Assembly: GCA_021780315.1 (NCBI GenBank)
Contig: JAJXYY010000042.1
Coordinates: forward strand, 1-64,000
Source: Acidobacteriota bacterium
Lineage (GTDB): Bacteria > Acidobacteriota > Terriglobia > Terriglobales > Acidobacteriaceae
DNA length: 64,000 nt
Reading direction: 5' to 3'
Numbering within the stretch: the stretch's first letter is position 1; each line of letters opens with the position of its first letter. Of the stretch, positions 37,178 to 46,410 are shown piece after piece. The notes below the pieces were generated by a model. That model was not told the DNA's origin. It saw only the letters and a list, made by a program, of their open reading frames with translations, and made no database searches. The position numbers were made by a program, and so were the translations under genes.

Positions 37178-37648
37178 ATGGAACGATTCTGCGATGAGTT
37201 GCGGTGGGAGCGGGAGCAGCGTCAGATCTCGATTGAGTCGATCTGTGCGGTGACGAAGGTATCGCTGCGACATGTGGAGGCGCTGGAGTCCGGGGCGTAC
37301 CACGAACTGCCGGGGGGGGTGTTTCGCAAAGGGATTCTGCGGAGCTATCTGGAGGTGCTTGGACTGGATGAGGCGGAGTGGGTGGCTCGGTTCGAAGAGA
37401 GTTTGCGGCAGACGGGCCAGGGGACGCAGGAAGATGCAAACTGGGTGGAGTTTGCTGAAAATGTGCGCCGGGCGCGCGTCGGAGCACAGCAGCCTACGGG
37501 AATGCGCTGGCTGGGGGTGCTGGGGATGTTGGCGCTGGTGATGCTGTTTGGGTGGGTGGTGTGGACGTTCGTGGTTCATCCGCGGCTGGATGCGACAGGG
37601 CATGCTAGTTGGCAGGGTGGACGGGCGGCGGTGGACGGGCGGCGGTAG
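37178..37648 (+). CDS. RodZ-like helix-turn-helix membrane protein
   Basis: The 156-residue protein has an N-terminal helix-turn-helix of the HTH_25/RodZ type (about residues 4-70: RWEREQRQISIESICAVTKVS, HVEALESGAYHELPGGVFRKGILRSYLEVL). One membrane helix (about 114-133) and a short basic outer tail follow. Full RodZ proteins have a larger periplasmic domain; here only about 22 residues follow the helix. RodZ links MreB to the envelope, but short relatives may be regulators. It is divergent from the surface cluster and precedes metK. A near-palindrome CTCGACAATTATCGAG at 37021-37036 lies upstream and could be an operator. Confidence 0.78.
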   Translation: MERFCDELRWEREQRQISIESICAVTKVSLRHVEALESGAYHELPGGVFRKGILRSYLEVLGLDEAEWVARFEESLRQTGQGTQEDANWVEFAENVRRARVGAQQPTGMRWLGVLGMLALVMLFGWVVWTFVVHPRLDATGHASWQGGRAAVDGRR

Positions 37649-37757
37649 CAACGGTAGTTGCTGGATGTGATGTTATTGCTGGGGCCGGTTGTGGCTTACC
37701 CGTTCCATGCTGAATATCGCCGTTGCGTGTTGCAGGGACACCGGTGGCTGCGTGACT

Positions 37758-37787
37758 TTGCCCCCTGATGGTGCAGGCGGGTAAAAT
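37758..37787 (+). promoter_or_regulatory. Candidate metK promoter
   Basis: TTGCCC (37758-37763) and TAAAAT (37782-37787) are separated by 18 bases, 60 bases before the metK start. The -10 is close to consensus and the -35 is partial. No known SAM riboswitch fold was recognised in the leader. Confidence 0.35.
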
Positions 37788-37846
37788 AGAAGGGTTGCAA
37801 GCTGCATTGGCTAAGTGTCTATGCAGGGACTTATAGAGGAGCTGTT

Positions 37847-39019
37847 TTGGCAAAGCGCGACCGATTTCTGTTTACCAGTGAGTCAGTAACCGAAGGGCAT
37901 CCGGACAAGATTGCGGATCAGATTTCCGACGCGATTCTGGATGCGTGCCTGGAGCAGGACCCTTTTAGCCGTGTGGCGTGCGAGACGTTGACGTGCACGG
38001 GAATGGTTTTGATTGCGGGCGAGATCACGACGAAGGCCTATGTGGACTTCCAGAGCGTGGTTCGGGGTACTGTGGCTGCGATTGGCTACGACAATGCGCT
38101 GTATGGCTTCGATTCGAACACGTGCGCAGTGATCTCGACGATCAACAAGCAGTCGGGCGATATTGCGATGGGCGTGGATACGGGCGGAGCGGGCGACCAG
38201 GGGATGATGTTCGGGTATGCGACGAACGAGACTCCGGAGCTGATGCCGACGCCGATTTCGTTTGCCCACCGGCTGGCGCAGCGGCTGAGCGAGGTGCGCA
38301 AGACGGGTTTGATGTCGTATCTGCGGCCGGATGGCAAGAGCCAGGTCACGGTGGAGTATGACTCGAACAACAAGCCCGTGCGGGTAGATGCAGTCGTGAT
38401 CTCAACGCAGCACGCGGAGACGGTTGGGAACGAAGAGTTGCGCGCGGATATTCTGAAGCACGTGATTCAACATGTGATTCCGGCGACGCTGCTGGATCAG
38501 GACACCAAGTACCACATCAATCCGACGGGTCGTTTTGTGGTGGGTGGACCGATGGGCGATACGGGCCTGACGGGGCGGAAGATTATTGTGGACACGTATG
38601 GCGGCATGGGTCGTCATGGTGGCGGCGCGTTCAGCGGCAAGGATGCGACGAAGGTAGATCGCTCGGCTGCGTACATGGCGCGGTATGTGGCAAAGAACAT
38701 CGTTGCTGCTGGACTGGCGGACCGTTGCGAGGTGCAGTTGGCCTATGCGATTGGCGTGGCTGAGCCGGTGAGTGTACTGGTCGAGACGTTTGGTACGGGC
38801 AAGGTAGACGAGGGCAAGCTGGAAGAACTGGTGCGGAAGAACTTCTCGCTGACGCCGAAGGGCATTATCGAGAGTCTCGACCTGCGCAAACCGATCTTCA
38901 AGGCGACGGCAGCCTACGGTCACTTTGGCCGAAAGGGTGAGGGCTTTACCTGGGAGGCGACCGATAAGGCCGCGACCCTGGCGGAGCAGGCTGGCGTGAA
39001 GGAACTGACCGCGCAGTAG
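37847..39019 (+). CDS. metK: S-adenosylmethionine synthetase
   Basis: MetK joins methionine and ATP to make S-adenosylmethionine. The 390-residue protein has all signature segments: [24 protein letters not shown] (about residues 8-31), [12 protein letters not shown] and the P-loop-like [19 protein letters not shown]. Translation starts at a TTG (37847), preceded by GAGGAG at six bases. No ATG or GTG start upstream fits the family N terminus ([13 protein letters not shown]). The rare start could lower expression. ahcY, whose product recycles the SAM by-product, is 5.8 kb downstream on the same strand but separately transcribed. Confidence 0.97.
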   Translation: MAKRDRFLFTSESVTEGHPDKIADQISDAILDACLEQDPFSRVACETLTCTGMVLIAGEITTKAYVDFQSVVRGTVAAIGYDNALYGFDSNTCAVISTINKQSGDIAMGVDTGGAGDQGMMFGYATNETPELMPTPISFAHRLAQRLSEVRKTGLMSYLRPDGKSQVTVEYDSNNKPVRVDAVVISTQHAETVGNEELRADILKHVIQHVIPATLLDQDTKYHINPTGRFVVGGPMGDTGLTGRKIIVDTYGGMGRHGGGAFSGKDATKVDRSAAYMARYVAKNIVAAGLADRCEVQLAYAIGVAEPVSVLVETFGTGKVDEGKLEELVRKNFSLTPKGIIESLDLRKPIFKATAAYGHFGRKGEGFTWEATDKAATLAEQAGVKELTAQ

Positions 39020-39050
39020 ATTCAAGCAACATCAGACGGTGGTTGGAGTG

Positions 39051-39076
39051 AGGGCGGGCCTGATGGCTCGCCCTTT
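39051..39076 (+). terminator. Rho-independent terminator after metK
   Basis: AGGGCGGGCC and GGCTCGCCCT (one G-T pair) form a 10-bp stem with the loop TGAT, followed by a short T run, 31 bases after the metK stop. Confidence 0.7.
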
Positions 39077-39168
39077 CTGCTGGACGTTGAAGGCGGTCGG
39101 GGTACACTCACGGCTTAGGAACTTTTCGCATTGCAGCAAGAAGACCTTAGACAAGGCCGGGGATAGTT

Positions 39169-40059
39169 ATGCTGATACGTTCCGAGTTTGATATTCAGTT
39201 TGAGTTGCCACAGGCGCTGCCGATGGTGGCGCTACTGCGGCTGTATCCATCGCTGGATCCGCTGGTGCGTGCACCGGAGGAGTTGCGGATAGAGCAGTTG
39301 GATGCAGATGAGCCGACGGTGATTGAGACGGTGGAGTATGTGGATGGGTTTGGGAACCGGTGCAGCCGGTTTGTGGCTCCGCAGGGTGCGATACGGGTGA
39401 GTGGGTGCAGCCTGGTGGAGAACGACGAGTTGCCGGATGTGATCTGCACGGAGGCGACGCAACATGCGGTGGAGGAGTTGCCGCCGGAGACGCTGCAGTT
39501 TTTGCTGAGCAGCCGATATTGTCAGGTGGACCAGATGTCGCAGGTGGCAGGGGATATGTTTGGGCATACGACGCCGGGGTGGGCGCGGGCGGTGTGGATT
39601 CGGGACTGGGTACATAACCATGTGCGGTTCGACTATGCGACGGCGCGGCCTACGAAGACGGCGCTGGATGTGTTTACGGAGCGGGTGGGGGTTTGCCGGG
39701 ACTATCAGCATCTGGCGGTGACGATGACGCGGGCGATGAATATTCCGGCGCGGTATGTGACGGGATATCTGGGTGACATTCGCCGACCGTATAGCGGGGC
39801 GGGTGACTTTAGCGCGTGGTACGAGGTGTTTCTCAGCGGGCGGTGGTGGACGATGGATGCGCGGCACAACACGCCGCAGTATGGACGGGTACTGATGGCA
39901 GTGGGCCGGGATGCGACGGACGTGGCGATCACAACCAGCTTTGGGGTGGCGAATGTGACGAATTTCTATGTAGCGAGCTACGAGGTGGATGAGCGGGGCG
40001 AGACGGTTCCGCTGGTGGGGGGCGGGGTGCGGGACAAGCGGTGGGTGCGACCGGTTTAG
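39169..40059 (+). CDS. Transglutaminase-like protein
   Basis: The 296-residue cytoplasmic protein has an N-terminal beta domain (Transglut_N-like, residues 1-100) and a transglutaminase/protease core. The nucleophile Cys176 is in VGVCRDYQHLAVTM and the Asp is in TMDARHN (Asp230). The residue that is His in canonical cores (HAW-EV) is Ser215 here (DFSAWYEVFL). This matches a bacterial subfamily that I recall carrying Ser or Ala there. The substrate is unknown. It is a single gene preceded by the metK terminator, and is followed by copy B of the interspersed repeat, which begins at its stop codon. Confidence 0.85.
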   Translation: MLIRSEFDIQFELPQALPMVALLRLYPSLDPLVRAPEELRIEQLDADEPTVIETVEYVDGFGNRCSRFVAPQGAIRVSGCSLVENDELPDVICTEATQHAVEELPPETLQFLLSSRYCQVDQMSQVAGDMFGHTTPGWARAVWIRDWVHNHVRFDYATARPTKTALDVFTERVGVCRDYQHLAVTMTRAMNIPARYVTGYLGDIRRPYSGAGDFSAWYEVFLSGRWWTMDARHNTPQYGRVLMAVGRDATDVAITTSFGVANVTNFYVASYEVDERGETVPLVGGGVRDKRWVRPV

Positions 40060-40137
40060 GGGTACCCCACCCCCGTCAAAAGTGGTCAAAGTCTTCGAAT
40101 GATGAGGGTTAGGTCCGGACTTGATGATGCATACGGG
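40060..40137 (+). repeat. Interspersed intergenic repeat, copy B
   Basis: A GGTACCCCACCCCC tract is followed by the core CAAAGTCTTCGAATGATG, then GGTTAGGTCCGGACTTGA and ATACGG. It matches copy A (18872-18955) in order and orientation. It lies in the 146-base gap between the transglutaminase-like gene and the convergent molybdopterin oxidoreductase gene. Confidence 0.75.
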
Positions 40138-40205
40138 GCCTGGGGATGGCGGAGAGTGGTTGGGACAGGGCTGGTTTGTCAAGGGGACGGCGGGGAGAGG
40201 TCGGC

Positions 40206-40964
40206 TTAGATACCTGCGTACCAGGCGTAGCCGAACTCGGGTTCCGCGGATCCGAGGCCTTTGCCGAAGCCTTTGAGAGAGTCGGTGACGGTGAGGCGAG
40301 TGATGTACTTGACACTTTTGTATCCCAGTTGACGGGACACGCGCATGCGGAGCGGGCCGCCGAAGGCGACGGGGAGATCGCCGTCGTTCATTCCCCAGGT
40401 GAGGAGGGTCTGGGGGTGGAGGGCGTCGGCCATGTCGATGCTGTCCCACCATTCCTTATCGGCGGAGAAGTAGACGACGTAACGCGCCTGCGGGTGCAGG
40501 CCGACGGCGTGGAGGACATCAATCAGGGGGGTTCCGATCCACTGGGCGATGTAGGACCAACCTTCTTCGCATGCGACCTCGGTGATCTGGCTGCGCATGG
40601 GGAGGCTCTTGAGGTCGGAGAGGGCAAGCGAGGTGGGGCGGGCTACCATGCCGTCGATTGTGAGCGGCCAGTTTCCGTGGTTATGGGCGGGAAGGCTTTG
40701 GAGGAGGTCTTTGGGTGACACAGCCGGATTGGCGAAGGGCTCCTTCGAGATCATGCTGGGGGGGAACTCGCGGGCGAGGGAGTGGCGCGTGAGGAGTCGC
40801 TGGGCGGCGTAGGTGAGGGTTTCTCCCGGGCCGTAGAGGCCACGGTGATCGGGCGGGATGAGTCCGTAACGCTGGGCGAGGAGGTCGGCAGTGGCGAGTC
40901 CGGCGAGGCCTGCGGTGGCGGCGAGGCCAGTGGTCATGAGTTTGCGGCGGGAGATCGGCTTCAC
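40206..40964 (-). CDS. Molybdopterin-dependent oxidoreductase (MsrP/YedY-like), Tat-exported
   Basis: The 252-residue protein starts at a GTG (40964) behind AGGAGGA. Residues 1-30 form a twin-arginine signal (PISRRKLMTTGLAATAG), so the folded cofactor-bound enzyme is exported. The sulfite-oxidase-fold core has the molybdenum-ligating Cys132 in EVACEEGW and the conserved FGGPLRMRVSRQLGYKSVKYI near residues 205-225. Relatives such as MsrP repair oxidised methionine in the periplasm, or oxidise sulfite. The GTG start overlaps the stop of the cytochrome b gene (GTGA), so the two are translationally coupled and the cytochrome is the likely electron partner. Confidence 0.88.
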   Translation of the reverse strand: MKPISRRKLMTTGLAATAGLAGLATADLLAQRYGLIPPDHRGLYGPGETLTYAAQRLLTRHSLAREFPPSMISKEPFANPAVSPKDLLQSLPAHNHGNWPLTIDGMVARPTSLALSDLKSLPMRSQITEVACEEGWSYIAQWIGTPLIDVLHAVGLHPQARYVVYFSADKEWWDSIDMADALHPQTLLTWGMNDGDLPVAFGGPLRMRVSRQLGYKSVKYITRLTVTDSLKGFGKGLGSAEPEFGYAWYAGI

Positions 40965-41698
40965 GGGCGTTCCTCCTGAGTGGCGGTGCGACCGGTGATC
41001 ATACCCTGCATACGACTCTTGAAGCCTGCGAGAGCGACCATCGTTACATGGACGACGAGGAAGAGCAGTAGCGCTCCGGAGACGAAGAAGTGGATGGTTC
41101 GGGCGGATTGCCTGCCGCCGAGTGCGGTAACGGCAAGGGGAAATGCCGAGGTAAAGGCGGGAGACATGGCGAGACCGGTCCAGATGATGAGAGGAAAGAG
41201 GACGAAGATGACGGAGAGATACGCCGTTCTCTGGACGACGTTGTAGGAGTGGGCTTCGGATGGGTTCTGGGGTGTGCGATGGAGGTAGCGGGCGATGACG
41301 GCCCAGTATGCGCGCCAGGATCTCTCGGCGGGAGCGGGCAGCAGGCGATGACGAAGATGACCGTTCCAGAGACTGGAGAGGACGTAGATGAGACCCGTGA
41401 TGACCACGACCCAGGCAAACTGAAAGTGGAGGTAGCGACTCCAGCCGTTTTGATCGGGCATCAGGAAGCTGTAGGCAGTGGGGACGGATGATCTGGAGGC
41501 GGGGATGGGCAGGGTAAAGAGTGGATGCGTCATGACGTTGCCGACCTCGCCCCAATAGAAGCGGGGGTGAGAGACGACGATCTCCGCGCCGCTGAGGAGC
41601 AGGGCAAAGAATGAGGTCACCGTGATCCAGTGCGTGGTGCGGACGAGCAGGGAGTGACGGGGATTAGCCGCATTCCGAGATGGGCCGGGGGCTGACAC
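40961..41698 (-). CDS. Cytochrome b561-type membrane protein, partner of the Mo enzyme
   Basis: The protein has four or more membrane helices with histidines spaced for heme b: RTTHWITVTSFFALLLSG, YLHFQFAWVVVITGLIYV, and near the end RTIHFFVSGALLLFLVVHVTMV. This is the prokaryotic cytochrome b561/YedZ-like layout that passes electrons from quinol to a periplasmic enzyme. A GTG start at 41698 gives 245 residues; an ATG at 41797 would add 33 residues of proline-rich sequence that lies in the intergenic region and looks non-coding. Its stop codon overlaps the GTG start of the Mo enzyme gene. Confidence 0.8.
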   Translation of the reverse strand: MSAPGPSRNAANPRHSLLVRTTHWITVTSFFALLLSGAEIVVSHPRFYWGEVGNVMTHPLFTLPIPASRSSVPTAYSFLMPDQNGWSRYLHFQFAWVVVITGLIYVLSSLWNGHLRHRLLPAPAERSWRAYWAVIARYLHRTPQNPSEAHSYNVVQRTAYLSVIFVLFPLIIWTGLAMSPAFTSAFPLAVTALGGRQSARTIHFFVSGALLLFLVVHVTMVALAGFKSRMQGMITGRTATQEERP

Positions 41699-41839
41699 AG
41701 GCGAAGGATAGCATACGAAGGCCAATGGCAACGGTCTCGATCGAGCAGTAATTGGGCGTGGTAGCGGGAGTGGAGGGTGCGGAGTTTGGGTGAACATTGC
41801 GGAGTGTGGCGTTGGGCGGGAAGTAAGACGATACTGGGT

Positions 41840-43090
41840 ATGGCGATTCATTCTGTACAAACCTCTACGAATGCGGCAATCCTGACTATGAGTTCCAGCA
41901 AGGCTACGATGCGACCTTCTAAATCGGCAGTTCCCTCTTACTTTCCGGGCAAGCAGTGGCAGCAGGTGCTGGAGCGGGATGCGCGTGCGGATGGTCAGTT
42001 TTTCTATGCGGTGAAGTCGACGAAGGTTTATTGCAAGCCGAGTTGTGCGAGCCGTCGGCCTGCACGGAAGAATGTGACGTTCTTTCCGACGGCGGCGTTG
42101 GCGGAGGCAGCGGGTTACCGGCCATGTCTGCGGTGTGAGCCGGACCGGACGGTGGCAAAGGCTGATCCGCAGGCGGGTGCGATTGCGGCGGTGACGGAGT
42201 ACATGAAGGAGCACGCAGATACGGGAGAGCGGACGAGGTTGGCGGATGTGGCGAAGGCTACAGGGGTGGGTCGGCTGACGATTCTGCGGGGGTTCAAGCG
42301 GGTGCTGGGGGTGAGCCCGGGGGAGTATGCGAAGGCGGCTCGGCTGGAGCGGTTCAAGGCGGGGGTGCGTCCAGTGAAGAAGAAGGTTGCGGCGCCGGTT
42401 GCTTCGGCTACGGCGGCTGATGCGGTTGGGGCTGGGGCGGTAAGCTCTGCGCCCAAGAAGAAGATTACGGATGCGATCTATGAGGCGGGGTTTGGGTCGA
42501 GCAGCCGGTTGTATGAGAAGAGCGGGGCGGCGCTGGGGATGACACCGCGGGTGATGCGGGAGGGTGGCGCGGGGCAGCGGATTCGGTATACGACGGCGAC
42601 TACTCCGCTGGGCCGGATGCTGGTGGCGGCGACGACGGTGGGGGTGTGCGCGATTACGTTTGGACGGGACGAGAAGGAGTTGCTGGCGGATCTGCGGGAG
42701 CGATTCGACAAGGCGGAGTTGGTACCGGCGAAGGGTCCTATGTCCGACCCGGGGGGGTGGCTGGCGAGTGCAGTGACGTTTGTGGTGAGTCAGTTGGGGG
42801 AGCATCCGGCGGCAGCGACGTTTCCGCTGGATGTGCGGGCGACGGCGTTTCAGCAGCGGGTGTGGAAGGCGCTGCAGGAGATTCCGAGGGGCGAGACGCG
42901 GAGCTATTCGGAGTTGGCGCTGGCGTTGGGGCGGCCTACGGCTTCGCGAGCGGTGGCGAGTGCGTGCGGTGCGAATCCAGTGGCGGTGGCGGTGCCGTGT
43001 CATCGCGTGGTAGGCAAGGATGGGGCGCTGACGGGGTATCGTTGGGGGGTGGAGCGGAAACGGAAATTGCTGGAGGCGGAGAAGCGATGA
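41840..43090 (+). CDS. ada: Ada-type bifunctional methyltransferase and regulator
   Basis: The protein repairs alkylated DNA and activates repair genes. From the ATG at 41840 it has 416 residues. Order: the N-terminal zinc and methyl-phosphotriester domain with Cys65, Cys69, Cys96 and Cys99 (VYCKPSC and CLRC); an AraC-type helix-turn-helix (about 110-245); and the C-terminal O6-methylguanine methyltransferase domain with the active-site PCHRV and the preceding SRAVASACG. The AraC part carries a Lys- and Ala-rich insert of about 30 residues between its two helix-turn-helix units. ATGs at 41888 and 41909 are alternative starts. The next gene overlaps its stop by four bases. Confidence 0.92.
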   Translation: MAIHSVQTSTNAAILTMSSSKATMRPSKSAVPSYFPGKQWQQVLERDARADGQFFYAVKSTKVYCKPSCASRRPARKNVTFFPTAALAEAAGYRPCLRCEPDRTVAKADPQAGAIAAVTEYMKEHADTGERTRLADVAKATGVGRLTILRGFKRVLGVSPGEYAKAARLERFKAGVRPVKKKVAAPVASATAADAVGAGAVSSAPKKKITDAIYEAGFGSSSRLYEKSGAALGMTPRVMREGGAGQRIRYTTATTPLGRMLVAATTVGVCAITFGRDEKELLADLRERFDKAELVPAKGPMSDPGGWLASAVTFVVSQLGEHPAAATFPLDVRATAFQQRVWKALQEIPRGETRSYSELALALGRPTASRAVASACGANPVAVAVPCHRVVGKDGALTGYRWGVERKRKLLEAEKR

Positions 43091-43365
43091 GCGGAGGAAG
43101 CACGAAGGTGATGCCGACGGCATTCAAGTGGTGGATGATCGGGTGTACGTGTGTGCTGGTGCTTTCGCTGGTGCTGCTGGTAGGAAATGTAGTGGCAGCG
43201 TTTGCGTATTTTTCCGCGAAGACGAGTCCGTTGTGGGTGACGGTGTTGGGCGTAGTGGCGGTGCTGGGGATTGCGGCGGGATTTGGCGGTCTGTTTCTGC
43301 TGCTGGTGATGGTGGCGGTGCGGGCGTGGCGGGAAGAGCGTCAGCGGGTGGCGGACGAGGTATGA
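43087..43365 (+). CDS. Small two-helix membrane protein
   Basis: The 92-residue protein begins at an ATG overlapping the ada stop codon (ATGA), so it is translationally coupled to ada. It has two hydrophobic segments (about residues 18-38 and 48-76), a basic region RAWREERQR and an acidic end. No family is recognised. The MFS transporter gene follows 10 bases downstream, so ada, this gene and the transporter gene form one tight unit. Confidence 0.7.
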   Translation: MSGGSTKVMPTAFKWWMIGCTCVLVLSLVLLVGNVVAAFAYFSAKTSPLWVTVLGVVAVLGIAAGFGGLFLLLVMVAVRAWREERQRVADEV

Positions 43366-43375
43366 CGAGGCCGGC

Positions 43376-44713
43376 ATGACGGAGCAGGTGGGGTTGGGTG
43401 CGCCGGGTATCGATGGGCGGGCGGTGTACCGGCGGATTAGCTGGCGACTGATTCCGTATCTTTTTCTGCTGTATATCGTGGCGTATCTGGACCGGGTGAA
43501 TGTGGGGTTTGCCGCGATGGATATGAAGCGGCAGTTGCAGTTCAGCGACACGGTGTATGGGACAGGCGCGGGGATATTTTTTCTGGGGTATGCGCTGTTC
43601 GATCTGCCGAGCAGCCTGATGGTGCGGGTGGTGGGGACGCGGGTGTGGATGGCGCGGATCATGGTGACGTGGGGGCTGATTGCGGCGGGGATGGTGCTGG
43701 TGCGGTCGCCGCTGTCGTTCTACGTGATGCGATTTTTGCTGGGGGTAGGAGAGGCGGGATTTGTTCCGGGGATGTTGTTGTATCTGACGTTCTGGTATCC
43801 GTCGCATGAGCGGGCCAAGGCGGTGGCGAAGTTTATGACGGCGACATCGCTGGCGGGGGTGGTGGGTGGGCCGCTTTCGAGTGCGCTGCTGAAACTGGAT
43901 GGGGTGGGAGGACTGGCGGGTTGGCAGTGGCTGTTTTTGGCGGAGGGTTTGCCGACGGCGGTGCTGGGAGTCTCGGTATTGTTTGTGCTGAAGGATGGAC
44001 CGCAGCAGGCGCGATGGCTGAAGCCGGAGGAGAAGGTGTGGCTGGAGGGCGAGCTAGAGCGGGATCGCAGGCGGTACGGGGCAGTGGAGCATGACTCGCT
44101 GCTGGATGCGTTCCGACTGCCGTCGGTGTGGGTGCTGGCGGCGGTGTATGTGGTACTGCAGATTGGGGTGTACATCGTGAATCTGTGGATGCCGATGATG
44201 TTGAGTAGGCTGGCGGGAGGCGGGGATGGAGATGCGAGTCTGATTGCGCGGTACTCCACGGTGCCGTACCTGCTGGCGGCGGTGGCGACGGTATTGGTGG
44301 GGTGGAGTTCGGATAGATGGAATGAACGCCGCGGACATATTGCGGGGTGCATGCTGGTGGCGGCGGCGGGATTTGCGTGGGCGGCGGTGGCGCAGAGTGT
44401 GGGGGTAGCGCTGGTGGCTTTTTGCGTGGCGGCGATGGGGTTGTGGAGTATGACGGGGCCTTTTTGGGCGTTGGCGACACGGATGCTTGAAGGCGCGGCG
44501 GCAGCGGGCGGGGTGGCGATGATTACGATGCTGGGTGGCGTGGGAGGCTTCTTTGGGCCATATATGACGGGGCGCTTGCGGGATGCGACGCACAGCTTTG
44601 CGGGCGGGCTGTATGGGATGAGCGGGCTGGCGGTGGCGGGGGCGGTGCTGGCCATGGCGAGTGGGTATCGGCGCCGTGCGGCGATGACCTGTGCCAACCG
44701 TGCTGCGAGCTGA
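43376..44713 (+). CDS. Major facilitator superfamily transporter (ACS-like)
   Basis: The 445-residue protein has about 12 helices. YLDRVNVGFAAMDMKRQLQ at the end of helix 1 and the loop-2 region with LMVRVVGTRVWMARIMV match the anion:cation symporter group of MFS carriers, whose known members move organic acids such as tartrate, phthalate or glucarate. The substrate here is unknown. It is the third gene of the ada unit, 10 bases after the small membrane protein gene. The ATG at 43376 follows GAGG. Confidence 0.9.
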   Translation: MTEQVGLGAPGIDGRAVYRRISWRLIPYLFLLYIVAYLDRVNVGFAAMDMKRQLQFSDTVYGTGAGIFFLGYALFDLPSSLMVRVVGTRVWMARIMVTWGLIAAGMVLVRSPLSFYVMRFLLGVGEAGFVPGMLLYLTFWYPSHERAKAVAKFMTATSLAGVVGGPLSSALLKLDGVGGLAGWQWLFLAEGLPTAVLGVSVLFVLKDGPQQARWLKPEEKVWLEGELERDRRRYGAVEHDSLLDAFRLPSVWVLAAVYVVLQIGVYIVNLWMPMMLSRLAGGGDGDASLIARYSTVPYLLAAVATVLVGWSSDRWNERRGHIAGCMLVAAAGFAWAAVAQSVGVALVAFCVAAMGLWSMTGPFWALATRMLEGAAAAGGVAMITMLGGVGGFFGPYMTGRLRDATHSFAGGLYGMSGLAVAGAVLAMASGYRRRAAMTCANRAAS

Positions 44714-44862
44714 GGTTGCGGCCAGGTATTTGGGTGGGTTTGCGGGGTATCAAAAGCGGGCCATACGGTTGAAGTTGGATGGGGATTGCGTCGCGGTGGG
44801 CGCGCCCAGACTGATATTCTGAATGGGCTAGAAACGATCTGGAATAGATAAGAGGTGAAGGA

Positions 44863-46320
44863 ATGACGACAGCGACATTGGATACGGCAACAGTGAGTGG
44901 CGTGGCGGCGGAGTATAAGGTTGCCGATATCGGGCTGGCGGAGTTTGGGCGGAAAGAGATTGATATCGCCGAGCAGGAGATGCCGGGTCTGATGGCGATT
45001 CGGCACAAGTATGCCGCGGGCAAGCCGCTGGAAGGCGTTCGTGTGACGGGATCGCTGCATATGACGATCCAGACGGCGGTGCTGATTGAGACGATGGTGG
45101 CGCTGGGTGCGAATGTGCGCTGGGCAAGCTGCAACATCTTCTCGACACAGGACCATGCGGCGGCTGCGATTGCGGCGGCTGGCGTGCCGGTGTTTGCGTG
45201 GAAGGGGGAGACGCTGGAGGAGTTCTGGTGGTGCACGAACCAGTCGCTGAACTTTCCGGACGGCAAGGGTGGGTTGCTGGGGCCGCAGATGGTGATCGAC
45301 GATGGCGGCGATGTGACGTTGCTGATCCACAAGGGTGTGGAGATGGAGCGCGGCGACAACTGGGTGAATTCGCCTTCGGGATCGCAGGAAGAAGATGTGA
45401 TCAAGGCGCTACTGAAGAAGGTTCATGCGGAGCATCCGACGCGCTGGCAGGATGTGGCGAAGGAGTGGCGTGGGGTTTCGGAAGAGACGACGACGGGCGT
45501 TCACCGGTTGTACAAGATGATGGAGAAGGGCACGCTGCTGGTTCCGGCGATCAACGTGAACGACTCGGTGACGAAGAGCAAGTTCGACAATCTGTATGGC
45601 TGCCGTGAGTCGCTGGTGGATGGCATCAAGCGTGCGACGGATGTGATGATTGCGGGCAAGGTTGCGGTGGTTTGCGGGTTTGGCGATGTGGGCAAGGGTT
45701 CGGCTGCGAGCCTGCGCGGGTTGGGTGCGCGAGTGATTGTGACGGAGATCGATCCGATCAATGCGCTGCAAGCTGCGATTGAAGGCTACGAAGTGACGAC
45801 GCTGGAAGAGACGCTGGGCCGCGGTGATATCTATGTGACCTGCACGGGGAACGTGGACATCATCACGGTGGAGCACATGAAGCTGATGAAGGATCAGGCG
45901 ATTGTGTGCAATATCGGCCACTTCGACAACGAGATCCAGATGGAGAAGCTGAATGCTCTGGCTGGAGTGACGAAGCTGAACATTAAGCCGCAAGTAGACA
46001 AGTACACGTTCGAGACGGGCAACAGCATCTTTGTGCTGGCGGAAGGGCGGCTGGTGAACCTGGGTTGCGCGACGGGGCATCCGAGCTTTGTGATGTCGGC
46101 TAGCTTTGCGAACCAGACACTGGCGCAGTTGGATCTGTGGGCGAACCGGGACAAGTACAAGGTAGGCATCTACATTCTGCCGAAGAAGCTGGATGAAGAA
46201 GTGGCACGGCTGCACCTGGGGAAGATTGGCGTGAAGCTGACGACCCTGACGGAGAAGCAGGCGAATTACCTGAGCGTCTCGGTGGACGGGCCGTACAAGG
46301 CCGATCACTACCGCTACTAG
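44863..46320 (+). CDS. ahcY: Adenosylhomocysteinase
   Basis: AhcY splits S-adenosylhomocysteine into adenosine and homocysteine, removing the inhibitor left by methylation reactions. The 485-residue protein has the active-site segment [24 protein letters not shown] and the NAD motif [14 protein letters not shown] (about residues 265-278). TCTGNVDII lies downstream, and the family C-terminal ending KADHYRY is present. The ATG follows GAGGTGAAGG. A 12-bp palindrome TGGGCGCGCCCA (44797-44808) lies in the upstream gap, about 55 bases before the start. It is ended by its own terminator and is probably a single-gene unit. Confidence 0.97.
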   Translation: MTTATLDTATVSGVAAEYKVADIGLAEFGRKEIDIAEQEMPGLMAIRHKYAAGKPLEGVRVTGSLHMTIQTAVLIETMVALGANVRWASCNIFSTQDHAAAAIAAAGVPVFAWKGETLEEFWWCTNQSLNFPDGKGGLLGPQMVIDDGGDVTLLIHKGVEMERGDNWVNSPSGSQEEDVIKALLKKVHAEHPTRWQDVAKEWRGVSEETTTGVHRLYKMMEKGTLLVPAINVNDSVTKSKFDNLYGCRESLVDGIKRATDVMIAGKVAVVCGFGDVGKGSAASLRGLGARVIVTEIDPINALQAAIEGYEVTTLEETLGRGDIYVTCTGNVDIITVEHMKLMKDQAIVCNIGHFDNEIQMEKLNALAGVTKLNIKPQVDKYTFETGNSIFVLAEGRLVNLGCATGHPSFVMSASFANQTLAQLDLWANRDKYKVGIYILPKKLDEEVARLHLGKIGVKLTTLTEKQANYLSVSVDGPYKADHYRY

Positions 46321-46354
46321 GACTGGCTATCAAGACTGGAAACAGAGATGGTAG

Positions 46355-46394
46355 AACGGGCCGCGGGGAGAGAATCCCGGCGGCCCGTTTTTGT
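46355..46394 (+). terminator. Rho-independent terminator after ahcY
   Basis: AACGGGCCGC and GCGGCCCGTT form a 10-bp stem, extended by GGGA/TCCC inside. A T run follows at 46388-46392, before the convergent gene at 46411-46770. Confidence 0.85.
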
Positions 46395-46410
46395 TGCAGG
46401 GAGGGCGGTG

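Noticed and set aside
37649-37846. Possible SAM riboswitch or Cys-rich leader peptide upstream of metK
   Set aside because: No known SAM-I, SAM-II or related core could be recognised. The short ORF with three Cys codons (from about 37708) has no ribosome binding site and lies before the likely promoter.
44714-44862. Possible SAH riboswitch upstream of ahcY
   Set aside because: The conserved SAH riboswitch core is not visible; only a 12-bp GC-rich palindrome is present.
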